From Acholoe squamosa (taxonomy: Eukaryota > Annelida > Polychaeta > Phyllodocida > Polynoidae), in assembly GCA_949317995.1 (NCBI GenBank), contig OX439050.1, forward strand, positions 55,367,777-55,431,776: 64,000 nt of DNA, written 5' to 3'. Positions 21,971 through 32,019 of this stretch are shown in pieces. The notes beneath the pieces were generated by a model that saw only the letters and a program-made list of their open reading frames with translations, ran no database searches and was not told the DNA's origin. How positions within the stretch are numbered: the first letter of the stretch is position 1; every line of letters starts with the position of its first letter. A program made the position numbers and the translations under genes.

Positions 21971-22486
21971 CTCAGTACACAACGAGCTGCTGCGTGTTGT
22001 CCGCCATAGGCAGGCAACATACGTTCCACGGCTAGAGATGTCGAACGCGCCCTCCCCGGGTGGCTGTATCCCGTGAGTGGCGGTCGGATTAACCGGTACA
22101 TTCGCTTTGAAGCGTTGTATACACCGCCAAGCTCCAGACGATAGCACTCGGGTAGTAGGCCGCGTCTCACATGTCGAGTCGAATGTTGGTTCGGATCTAG
22201 TTCCCTAGGTGGCGCTGCTGGTGTGGCGGGAAAGCGCGGAACTAGGTCACCGGATAGCCATGGCGGGATCTCGCGAGACGAGAGGTCTGACGTCATACTG
22301 GTCATAACTAGAGCGGACTCGTGGTGGTTAGACGCCACCCGTTTTTGCTCTAGTTATTTGTCGGCGGTTGTACAGCCTGTAGCTGTCGTGTTAGCCTAGC
22401 TAACCCAAATCCTCTCTGTTGGACGAATCCTTCGGGAGGAGTCCAACAAAACTTGCCAATTTATTTTGGAAGTCGGACCCGGTGCC
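21971..22486 (+). other. Spacer between pol and the downstream frames
   Basis: About 0.5 kb without a supported plus-strand frame. The following frame starts in a strong initiation context. Whether a spliced or internally initiated RNA serves the downstream frames cannot be read from the sequence with confidence. Confidence 0.5.
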
Positions 22487-23326
22487 ATGGCACAGGGAAC
22501 GATTGACGCTGCGCGTCAAACTGCCAACATTCCGTTGGAACAAGACGAGGACCCGAAGGTCTCGTCTCGGGTCGAGGAATCTATGGATTCTTCGACAGAG
22601 GAGGCCGCCCGGACGCTCTCGGCTATGGCCGAGGCAACCGACCGGGAGAGAATGCCACCTCCACCACCGCCACGCCCGGAGCGCCCGTCTACAACAGCCG
22701 CTTCGGGTAGCAAAGTGGATGTCCTGGACATTCCAATGTATCCTCCGGGATTCAGGACTCAGATCAGACGTCTAGCACACGTTGATCGCCAGGAAGGTAT
22801 CGTGTACACCTCCTGGGGTACGTACATCCCTATGCACGCCTCCATGTTCGGATGCGGGCCCATGGCGGTGGAAGAGGGCGTGCCCGAGCCCATACCAGAT
22901 GATCTTAAGACTATGGTAATGGACTCGTGCAGTGACGAGCTGCCTGACAACATGCCAGTTTCTTGGCTCCGCAACTATCTGAAGTTGGCGGAGAATATGG
23001 CGACTAACGAGAATTTAGCTCGAGCCGTCTTGATCTCTGCGGGCATCATCCAGAAGGCCGCGGAGTTAAGGGAGTCCGAATCCGACATGGATACAGACTC
23101 CACAGTTACCTTGTCGTCGGTGGAAACCGACCGGGTCAAGCGATTGACCCGTAAACCTGCGCCCAAGGGTCCTCTCACTGAGAGCGATCTGGAGGCTGAG
23201 GATGTCCGCATCGCCGTCGAGAGGTCCACGACCGAGACCGACCCAGCTGCCGACATCCCGGAGGCACCTGGCGAGATCTCGGAAGAGGACATCTCGCGCC
23301 AGCAGGCTGCTGTAGAGGCAAAGTGA
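22487..23326 (+). CDS. Accessory frame downstream of pol, unknown function
   Basis: An open frame of about 280 codons starting at an ATG in a near-ideal context, GGTGCCATGG. The product is acidic and Ser/Thr-rich, with a Pro run (PPPPPPRPERP) near residue 60 and a more ordered-looking segment at about 80-190 with hydrophobic stretches (VDVLDIPMYPPGF, ISWGTY-like and WLRNYLKLAENM). The C-terminal third is Glu- and Asp-rich. I see no signal peptide or membrane segment, so it is not an envelope candidate. Additional sense frames between pol and the 3' LTR are known in some Ty3/Gypsy lineages. I recognise no homologue. Confidence 0.6.
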   Translation: MAQGTIDAARQTANIPLEQDEDPKVSSRVEESMDSSTEEAARTLSAMAEATDRERMPPPPPPRPERPSTTAASGSKVDVLDIPMYPPGFRTQIRRLAHVDRQEGIVYTSWGTYIPMHASMFGCGPMAVEEGVPEPIPDDLKTMVMDSCSDELPDNMPVSWLRNYLKLAENMATNENLARAVLISAGIIQKAAELRESESDMDTDSTVTLSSVETDRVKRLTRKPAPKGPLTESDLEAEDVRIAVERSTTETDPAADIPEAPGEISEEDISRQQAAVEAK

Positions 23327-23457
23327 GCCGAGCTTGCCAAGCAGCAGAAGGAGCTCACCGCGGCTCGCCGGGCCCATCGCAAGCAGCAGGCCCAACAAAA
23401 ATCTGAGATCTCTTCCGACTCTGACTCCCCGGTCAGCGAAGGAGGAGCCCTCGGACA

Positions 23458-25995
23458 GTGGACAGGAGCCGACGCGAGTCGGATTCCAGTCCCGAAGTTC
23501 CGGCCCAACCGACTAAGGTTGTGCGCAGGAAGAAAAAGAATGGAGCGAAAGCGTCTCCGGCAGAGCCCACGCCCCCCACCAAGCCGAGGGGTAAGGGCAA
23601 ACCGAAGACGCCCGCTCCCACTACTACAACCACCACGGTAGCCACCTCGGTTACTGCATCTTCTGCAGCCAGCACGTCGGGTGCAAAGGCGAAGTCCCCT
23701 ACCAAGGCTTCGACTGGTACTACCACCTCCAGCCGAGCCAGCCGTAGGGGAGCTAACATATACACGGACAGTGAGGAAAGCGAAAGCGATCCAGAGCTGC
23801 CCGAGTCTGCCAAATCTGATTTGGAGTCCGTGACAACGTGGGAAGAAATGACCACGGATGTTCCCAAGGACGACAATCAGAAGTGGATGTGGAAGAATGC
23901 AGCCGAGGGGTTCAAGGAACGGACTCCCCGCTGCTTCGCGGACTGTGCTTACGACACAGTCCACTACATGTGTCCGAGCGCCGTCAATAAGGACGGTGAC
24001 AGCGATGACGAGGAGTGGATGAAGTCCGGCCCCTCGGATACGCCAGTAGGCAAGTTATACCTGATTTGGATTGACCAGCTCAAGTCCAAATTAGGCTCAG
24101 TCTACAGCTACGAGGCCCGGACGAAAGTCCAGTGGGCAATGACCCAATGGGGACCAACCGGCAACCGCCGAAGGTGCCCGTTCGAGTCTTGCCAGCTGGC
24201 TCTCACGGGTGAGAAGGTGTTCGAGACGAAGCCCCGCTTCGCTCGGCACATCGTCGAGTACCATATGCATCACAAGCCTGTGATGATGTGTGTGCTCGGG
24301 GACCGCCCGAGTAAACATTGTGATGGCTCGTTCAGCACTCACTGGCGCCGAGACATGGCTCTGCATTTGCAGAAGGCCCATGGCATCGGCCTGGAGAAGA
24401 CCAGGAAACGAGCCATCAAGTGCTTCAGCGAGCTCCTTGCTAATTGGTCCGCGCTGAGCATTAAAGAAGTGAAAGAGCAGGCATTCGAGACCGGATTCTG
24501 CTCGTGGAAGAGCGGCAACTTGCTGACGTACTTCCAGACAAACTCCTCGTCCACGAAATTCGGGATGCCCAGTGAGGTGCACCTGAAGGTGAAAAAGTGG
24601 CGAGGAGACGACAAGCGAGAGAAGGCCAAAGCCCGCTCTAAAGGTCCAAACGGAGGCACAGTCACGACTACTGCTTCCAAGAGGACCCGAGCAGACCGGT
24701 CCGTGAGCCCTTCGGGTGGCAAGGACCAGCCCAGACCAGCCAACCCAGCTGATCGTCGCGAGTCGGGACAACAAGTCTCGGCTCTAGATATGCCTGGCAA
24801 CCAGGCCCGCAGGTCGGGTAGCCAGGCGACCGCACCGGCGACTCCAGCCACCTCCACACCTGCACCCGCGGAACAACGCCCGGGCGAAGCCTCTGGCGGC
24901 CTGGATGATGGGGGCGAACTCTTCGCTCCCCCATCCGGGTATTCTACTTGGTGGGCTGGAGAGGGATCCTCCGGCAAGCGCCCCACGTACAGCGAGTACG
25001 CGGCGAAGTTCCCTTCAATGGGACCGGCTGGACCCGAGTCGCAGGTCCTTACCTCCTTGGGCCGGGCCAAAACCCGTGGTAGGGGCCGCGGTGGGCTGGA
25101 GTCCACCCGAGGCTCCCCGGGTGGTGGCCGAGGCCGAGGAGGCATCACGGTGGAGGGCCCGTCTGCTCCTCCAACAGGCACCCCGCCTGTCTCAGTGGAG
25201 GCCCCAGCGCCACCACCAGTGATAGTTCCACCGACGGGTCCTCGGGTACCCCTAATGGAACTGATCTCCGGTACCCTGTCAGGTCTTCAGGATCCGAATA
25301 CGTTCGTCGACCACCGCGATGTCCGAACGGTTCAGATCCAGAATGACCTGATGGCAGAATGGCAGGCATTGCACCGCCAGCAGTCTGTTGACTACTGGCG
25401 TGTGATGACTGAAGCCACCGTCAATCTGGTCTACGAGATCCAGAGGCGGGAGGAAGAGAAAATAAGGGAGCTGGAAAGGAAGAAGGTCGAGAAAGCCCTC
25501 GAGTCCTGCCGGCGGAAACAGAAGGAAGCCGAAAAGCTTAAAGAGTTTCACGAAGCTGAAAACTCCAGATATATCCATCGATTTAAGGAGGCTGACCTCA
25601 AGTTTTTCCTGGCATTTGGGAAACATCTGGAGGAGTGGGACGGCTTACCGTCGTCTCTTATCTTCGTACCAGATATACCCCCGGATGCCTCGCCAGCCCC
25701 GGCTACTCCACCGGTTCTGGCCACTCCACCGGTCCCGGCTGCTCCGCCAGTTCCGGCAGCTCTCCTGCTCCCGCCCCCCACTTGGAACACCCGGGCTGTC
25801 CCAACTGCCACGGTTGCTGCACCAGCATCCGAGGCAATGGACAGTCCGTCCGCAGTGATGAGGGCCTTGAGCTTGGGGAGCGAGACTCCCAGCGAGGCTT
25901 CAGCGGCGCTCTCTACGAGCAGCTGTAGCAGCTCGGCTCCATCTGCCTCAGTGGAGCCGGCTGAGAAGATGGACACAGATCCTGAAGATCTTTGA
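23458..25995 (+). CDS. Large accessory frame with zinc-finger-like region
   Basis: An open frame of 845 codons. In order: a basic, Ser/Thr/Pro-rich N-terminus; an ordered region at about 120-390 with two C2H2-like clusters, the first starting CPFESC near residue 240 and closing with HIVEYH, the second with CDGSFSTHW and closing with LHLQKAH near 310; a low-complexity stretch; an RGG-like segment near 540-560 (GRGRGG, GGGRGRGG); a coiled-coil-like region at about 660-715 (EEEKIRELERKK); and a Pro/Ala-rich tail. This suggests a nucleic-acid-binding accessory protein. There is no envelope signature. It has no counterpart in standard Ty3/Gypsy elements. The function is unknown. Confidence 0.65.
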   Translation: MDRSRRESDSSPEVPAQPTKVVRRKKKNGAKASPAEPTPPTKPRGKGKPKTPAPTTTTTTVATSVTASSAASTSGAKAKSPTKASTGTTTSSRASRRGANIYTDSEESESDPELPESAKSDLESVTTWEEMTTDVPKDDNQKWMWKNAAEGFKERTPRCFADCAYDTVHYMCPSAVNKDGDSDDEEWMKSGPSDTPVGKLYLIWIDQLKSKLGSVYSYEARTKVQWAMTQWGPTGNRRRCPFESCQLALTGEKVFETKPRFARHIVEYHMHHKPVMMCVLGDRPSKHCDGSFSTHWRRDMALHLQKAHGIGLEKTRKRAIKCFSELLANWSALSIKEVKEQAFETGFCSWKSGNLLTYFQTNSSSTKFGMPSEVHLKVKKWRGDDKREKAKARSKGPNGGTVTTTASKRTRADRSVSPSGGKDQPRPANPADRRESGQQVSALDMPGNQARRSGSQATAPATPATSTPAPAEQRPGEASGGLDDGGELFAPPSGYSTWWAGEGSSGKRPTYSEYAAKFPSMGPAGPESQVLTSLGRAKTRGRGRGGLESTRGSPGGGRGRGGITVEGPSAPPTGTPPVSVEAPAPPPVIVPPTGPRVPLMELISGTLSGLQDPNTFVDHRDVRTVQIQNDLMAEWQALHRQQSVDYWRVMTEATVNLVYEIQRREEEKIRELERKKVEKALESCRRKQKEAEKLKEFHEAENSRYIHRFKEADLKFFLAFGKHLEEWDGLPSSLIFVPDIPPDASPAPATPPVLATPPVPAAPPVPAALLLPPPTWNTRAVPTATVAAPASEAMDSPSAVMRALSLGSETPSEASAALSTSSCSSSAPSASVEPAEKMDTDPEDL

Positions 25996-26637
25996 GTGTC
26001 CATCTGTTGGTGTCTCCTTGTACCTGAGGGTAAATGCATTTAGTATGCCAGAGGCATTGTTCCTTACGCTGGACTCCTGATACCTGGAACGTAACCTGCA
26101 GCGAGGATGGACGCTAACCCGAACACCCAAAGGACTACAACATCTAACCGGGTCTCCATCTTCCCATCTTCATCAGGGCACATCATAACAGCAACGTGGT
26201 TTGCCACCACACATATGTCGCCGGGTGGAGCTGCAGAAACCAGTCGTTCCAGGTTCGCCGGAAGTCCGGTATATTGTAAGGGTGATCCTGCTACCCTGGT
26301 AGGACACCTATATTTCATATTTTGTATAAATCTATTTTTATATCGTATATTATATTCTTGTAAGTAAAAGTACTCAAAAAAATTTTTTTCTCGGGTTATT
26401 TACCCCACCTCGGGTCGGTAAAAACATTGTAAAAATTTATTAATATCACCTTACTACACATCCAATATTCTTCGTCGCGTCTCATGTTTAATAATAACAC
26501 ACTTGTAACATTACCACCATAGGTCGATGGTCCATAAGGGGCCACTTCCTATTTTTGTTATTATTTATAAACACTTCGGGTTATATACGATAATGCCTTA
26601 TTGTGTACATATAACTAATTACACCCAACCCTAGGTA
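25996..26637 (+). other. 3' non-coding region of the retrotransposon
   Basis: Turns AT-rich after about 26300 and has no supported frame. It ends in the purine-rich tract that precedes the 3' LTR. Confidence 0.6.
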
Positions 26638-26654
26638 AAGTCTAGTGGGGGTGG
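26638..26654 (+). promoter_or_regulatory. Polypurine tract
   Basis: AAGTCTAGTGGGGGTGG lies immediately before the 3' LTR start TGTAGGGG. This is the expected site of plus-strand priming in LTR elements. Confidence 0.7.
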
Positions 26655-29193
26655 TGTAGGGGCCGGCATCATTGTATATGGGTCACTCTCACCAGATTGG
26701 TGCAGGTCTGAAAATAGGGGGTTATTCATTTTGAAGACTTGTGTAAAATTATTTTGTATCATATTTGTACATTTGTTATTTTTCCCATGTCAGATAGGCT
26801 TACACCTACATGGCAAAAATAATTTCATTGTAAAAGAGGTCATATTTTTTTGTTACCTAAGGTCAGAAAGGCCTAAAATGCCCTTTTTTCACAATAAGCC
26901 TTCTCCAAGCCACTGAAATCTCACAATATTAATTTTTATTGTAATATCATGTATTATTAATGTGTACATGTGTACAAATACCTCTCTTTCCCACCCCCTG
27001 AACATTTTTATCACCTCTTAAGTCTTCTCTTTTTTTATTTCTTGCTACAAATAGCAAATGGTCAAAGAGCCGCCCTTGGGTGGCTCTTTGACCACTTACT
27101 CTGTTTGATTTCTTTTCACATTTTTAATATCTTGATTTTGAATATTCTCATATTATCCTGTATTTTTCCCAAAGAAAGGGGACACTCAGCTAGTTAAGCT
27201 CATCTTTTTAATTAGTGTTGAAGGTGATATTTTTTTCCATGGCCTTCCAAAGTCTAGTTTTACCTTCTTCATTTAGATGGGTGGCTCTTTGACCACTTGG
27301 ACAGTTTGCTCTATATTTCTGATACACTTGGTATTTAACTATAACCTTTATGTTCATTATGATAACGATGATAGGTCCTGTCTGTTGGTCAATCATACGA
27401 AACTGAGAAATATTATGGAAATTAACAAGGTCCAAAGAAGAGGTGGTTTTTTGACCACTTGGGTGGCTCTTTGACCACTTGGGTGGCTCTTTGACCACTT
27501 AGGTGGCTCTTTGACCACCTGATATAAATGCATGAAATTACTATAATCATGAATTATTAAGAACACCAGTTCGATATTCAATGATGTGTACAGCTTACAC
27601 AGACCATTCTGACTTTTGAAAAATACATTTTGAGAGTTTTTAAAGATTAATGGGGCCTATTTGGCCATTTGGATGGCTCTTTGACCAGCTGGGGTGGCTC
27701 TTTGACCACCTGGGGTGGCTATTTGACCAGCTGATATAAATCCATGAATTTACAATAATCATAAATGATTGAGAATGCAAATTAGATGTGTAAGGAAATG
27801 TACAGCCTTTGCACTCTATTTTGATTTTAAAAATTTATTTTGAGACTTTCTTTTGGACTACTGGGAGCCTATTTGACCATTTAGGTGGCTCTTTGACCAC
27901 CTGAGGCCAGCTATGATAATGGCATGACTTCACCATAATTATGAGTAATTACAAATGCAAATTGAATGTATAATGATGTACAGATCCCATGCCCTCTATT
28001 CTGACATCTAAAGCAATATCTTTTGAACATTTTTGAGGGTATTTTGATGGCTATTTAACCAATAGGTGGCTCTTTGACCACTTGGGGTGGCTCTTTGACC
28101 AGCTGAGATAATGCCATGACTTTACTATAATCGTGAATAATTACAAATACAAATTAGATGCATAATGATGTATATAGCCTATGAACTATACCCTGACCGT
28201 TTGAAAATATTTTGAAACAATTTCAAGACTATTGGGGGCCTTTTTTGGCCATTTGGGTGGCTCTTTGACCACTTAGGGTGGCTCTTTGACCACCACCTGT
28301 GGCATGAATGTAAACCAATATAACTATAACAATATTTGAAAATTTACCCAGGGTATTGTACATCTTTGCAAACAATAGGCTTTAAGCAAAATGTGAAAAG
28401 TGCTTAAACCCACTTAAGTGACCCCAGGTACATACACAAAAACTGCAAAGTTTATAAAAGGCAAAGTCCTAGAAAAAGGGCAGAAAAAATAATTAGGAGA
28501 CCCATCAATTTTTTATAAGTCAATAAAATACAAATCTTTTTAAATAATATTATAGAACTTACCATAACCTTTTCTATGGTGTAAAATAGTAAACCCTTTG
28601 TTGAAGGAAAATTGGCAAAAAAAATATAATCAGTAGGCCTCCTAGGTGGCCAAAGAGCCACCTATAAACCACACATGGCAAAAAGACTCCATTGTTAATA
28701 ATATTTAATCATATATTTAAGGAAAAAGGAATGTGTAACGAGATCCATCTATACATATATTTTCCATGTGCCAAAGGATTACACTGAACTCCTAAATATC
28801 ATTTTTCACTACCTCATATCAGACCTGCACCAATCTGGTGAGAGTGACCCATATATATTAGTGCCGTTCATCCGAGAGACGTGTTCGTGTGGTGCTTGTT
28901 CCTTCTATGCTAGCTAGGTGTCGCTTTGCGATACCTCGTTGGTACAAGAGGGGGCAGCACCATGCCTCGCGTCCAGCTCCTACTAAGGAGCCGGACGAGC
29001 GGCAGAAGGGGACTGGACATGGTCCAGTCCAGACGCTAGTACTTTGTTATCAAAGAGATCAAATAAAGTCCTACCCGAGAGGTAGGGGTTTCTGGGGCTT
29101 TGCCCAACCCGAACTACTCGTGTTGTGTTGGTACATCTAGTGGTAAGCGAGCCAAAGAGCCACCCAACATATAAGTCAATACGAACCATTACA
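26655..29193 (+). repeat. 3' LTR, split by a nested DNA transposon
   Basis: LTR sequence occupies 26655-26679 and 28851-29193. Removing the insertion and one copy of its ATAT duplication gives 364 bp, identical by eye to the 5' LTR. It carries AATAAA at 29062-29067 and the hairpin at 29010-29030. TTAG follows at 29194. Confidence 0.95.
26680..28850. mobile_element. Non-autonomous DNA transposon, family I, copy 2, nested in the 3' LTR
   Basis: The ends GGGTCACTCTCACCAGATTG and its inverse at 28820-28850 match family I copy 1. The 5' LTR gives the empty site, showing that ATAT (26676-26679 and 28851-28854) was duplicated on insertion, a 4-bp target duplication. The interior holds many copies of GGTGGCTCTTTGACCA, dense at 27060-28310 with local spacings of about 20-200 bp. 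The order of segments is the reverse of copy 1, so the two copies lie in opposite orientation. There is no transposase frame. Because the host LTR pair is identical, this transposition is younger still. Confidence 0.93.
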
Positions 29194-32019
29194 TTAGTAC
29201 CACAAACCACCTAACCCAAACAAAGCCATGTAGCAACCAGAATAGAATGGGCCCCCTACCTTCCACTGGTGTACTGGACAAGGCCTAGACCAACGGGTCC
29301 TAATAGCAGACAGGCCCCAATACATCATCATCTACCCAAGGATTGAGTAGATGATGATGTAAAATGGTTGCTATGTACATCAAGTCACATTTTAACCTGT
29401 TAAAATACTGAATATAGATGAAGAATATATGGTTTTTCAGGATTTTCTGGACATGGGGGGGCCTGAGTCTGGAATTCACAAACTTGGTATTTCTTGATAA
29501 CACTATATTTTGTTGATAGCCCTATATCCTAGCATATTAAAAAGTTTCAATCAAGGATCCAACTCCTAACATGTCAGTTTTTATCACAGATGCCGTAAAA
29601 CCTTCCAAAAACATGAGGCGTGAGTGAACGGAAAGAGTTGCAGCATGATTATAACTATTAAATGTAGGACTAGCTGCACCAAATTCGATGTACAAACTGG
29701 TACAACATGTATCTTTATGTATACAAAAAAACTAAAGTAAGTGTCGAAAACTCCTGAAATGACACATAAGCGAAAATTTTGGAAATGCTGATTACTTAGG
29801 AATCCTTTCTCCAATTTACTAGCTTTATCCTAGCTCATTAAAAACACTTATACAATGATTATATTAACTGTCCATTATCTCCAGTTTGTGTACCTCATAT
29901 AACAATGGCAGTTTGCATCCTATACAATATCAGTTCTGTGTCTTCAGCAACCACTTTAGTCATTTATACACACAAAAGACCAATCTTGACTCACTACTGT
30001 TACTTTGAAAAAGTAAATCACAACATTTCTACACTTCTCGCAACATGTGCATACCATATGGTACAGAAATATATCTTAACATACACCAAATACTCTTTTT
30101 TGATACCTCAGACAGGTCTATTGTGGAATAGAAATGATACAAACACCATCAAGATGATAGGTTGACCTCATGGAACTTTACACATCCAAAAACCCTTGAA
30201 AACCTACGCAATTCACTCATGCTTCACGTTTGATCAACCTTTAAGAGAAGGGTCATAGCTCAGCTATACATGATCATATACCAATGGGGTTGCATAAACA
30301 TTGAGTTAAGAGGTTATACTACCTGTGTAGAGTCATTCATATACACATCTATAAGTTCCATCTTGACTGACTACTAATATTTTGAAAAAGAAAAATTCAA
30401 AATTTCTACACTTCTTACAATATGTGCATGCCATATGCTGATGTGGTACAGAAATAATATTTTAACATACAAAAAATACTCTTTTTCAATAACTCAAACA
30501 TGTCTTAAGCGAAATGGAAATGATATAAACACCATACAAGATGATAGGTTGACCTCATAACACTTTACCTTTAACCGTCCAAAAACCCCTACACGCTTCA
30601 CTCACGCTTCATGTTTTATCAACCTTTACGAGAATGGCCACAGCTCATTATACATTGTATACCAATAAGAACACTCAGACAACAAATAAAAAAGAACTTT
30701 GTACTACCTATCTAGAATCATTTATACACACATGTTATTAAAGACCCATTGTTTACTGACGGGTAAAAGACCCTGAAGCATGAGTGTATTCGGTGAAGTG
30801 TGAGTGAATTCGATGTGCATTGAAAATTACTATTATCTTCCTGGTTTGGGCAATTTTCGATGTGCATCAAATTAATTTCTCTTAAGGTTACCCTCATAGG
30901 GTAGCTCTTAATTGTACATAATAAGAAGAATTGTGCTCTTTTGTAAAGGGCTGGATGGTTAATTTGAAAAACATTTCACTCACGCTTCATTGTGTAAAAT
31001 TTGTCTTTAAACGCATATAGAAAATAAATTATGCCTTCAGAGCCCCCAAACCACATGGAAATCTTAGCTATGACCCCTCACTAAGGAATACGAATATTAT
31101 TGGTGGTGTAGAAGTGTTTCCCTTGCTATTATATGCCCAATTAACCGTATGTCCAGTAAATCTTGGGATGACCCATATGATAATAGAATAGCTGTTATGA
31201 AAATGGAAGGTTTCATAAGATCTCTGAGGTTATGCCCGTAGAATAGCGTTTATGAAAGTTTGATTGACAAGAAAGTTAGATAATTGACATGTTGAACATA
31301 TAATGATTTAAGAATCCTATATAATTCCTATGTAATTCTATATAACCGTGAAATCTATATCTATGTCTTTTAGGCATTTGGGGCTAAAATTCAGTTTAGT
31401 AAGCAAAGATTTTAAAAGATCTCTACCCATATGTTAATAAAACGCTAAAATATCAATTAAAAAAAAAACACCAATGGGTCACATATGTCATTAAGGGGGT
31501 CATAATGGTGGACATCCTCTCAATATCAAGTGTTCCTCCACTGATTCTAGTTTAGATCCTTCAGTTCTGCTAATAAATCATTTGCCTACCATGTGAATAC
31601 ACTTTTGAATATATACCATGTGTATTTACATGACAATTGAAGGAACCTGCATGGATATTGTAATCCTTCTGGGAAATATCAGACATTTGAGTTCATATCA
31701 ATTTAACCCGAGTTATATTAAATGATATTACAAAGGCAAAGTTCTTGGTGTATTAATGCCATTCATGGAGGAATTAATGTACAATTATGTATTTCCTGCA
31801 TGCTGTTCATTAGGCAAGTCCCCGGTCTGCTATTAAGGCCACATGTCCGCTATTAGTTGCAAAGTCAGCCTTTTTTCACCCTATATTATATGCAAATCCA
31901 AAATCAACTTAACCTTTGTTAGATAGGTGTTACATTCATCTAATGTTCACGTATGATCTTAACCACCCTTCAATATACTGTGGTATTAGGAGACAACTAT
32001 TAAGTGTCCGCTTATTGGG
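29194..32019. other. Non-coding stretch with direct repeats and a recurring motif
   Basis: No supported gene. It contains a small hairpin at about 29321-29365 (CATCATCATCTAC arms), a two-copy direct repeat (29960-30735), and several occurrences, in both orientations, of a motif close to TTCACTCACGCTTCATG (near 29610, 30210, 30590, 30775-30810 and 30972). The motif layout resembles the subterminal arrays of the DNA transposons, but I could not define ends. From about 31000 to 32019 I see nothing. Confidence 0.5.
29960..30735. repeat. Imperfect direct repeat, unit about 370-400 bp, two copies
   Basis: The segment from about 29980 to 30355 recurs from about 30363 to 30735. Shared cores include ATTTCTACACTTCT, GATGATAGGTTGACCTCAT and ATCAACCTTTA. 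The copies are clearly diverged with small indels. Confidence 0.7.

Larger units (their letters stand above)
14270..29193 (+). mobile_element. Ty3/Gypsy LTR retrotransposon, very young, interrupted by a DNA transposon
   Basis: A plus-strand element bounded by TGT...ACA LTRs of 364 bp and by the direct repeat TTAG (14266-14269 and 29194-29197). Domain order protease, reverse transcriptase, RNase H, integrase identifies Ty3/Gypsy. Without the 2.17-kb nested DNA transposon it is about 12.75 kb, long for this family. The extra length is an upstream coiled-coil frame and two frames between pol and the 3' LTR. The two LTRs look identical by eye, so the insertion is recent on any rate. The coding region looks nearly whole, perhaps with one to three breaks in addition to the nested insertion. 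No envelope-like protein is seen. A solo LTR of a related subfamily lies at 61908-62256. Confidence 0.95.

Noticed and set aside
22975-25181. Long minus-strand frames opposite the accessory frames (for example 329 and 280 codons)
   Set aside because: They are shadows of GC-rich plus-strand coding sequence. No domain, and compositions are of the kind expected from reading the antisense strand.
22487-25995. Envelope gene of a retrovirus-like element
   Set aside because: No signal peptide, membrane anchor or cleavage site; the features are zinc-finger-like, RGG-like and coiled-coil.
27060-28310. Regularly recurring GGTGGCTCTTTGACCA looked like a CRISPR array
   Set aside because: Spacing is irregular, spacers are related AT-rich repeats, the context is eukaryotic, and the array lies inside a TIR element with a target duplication.
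26676-28854. TA target duplication (mariner-type) for family I
   Set aside because: The TA-rich site allows it at this copy, but the first copy has an unambiguous TGTT duplication and the LTR empty site fits four bases.
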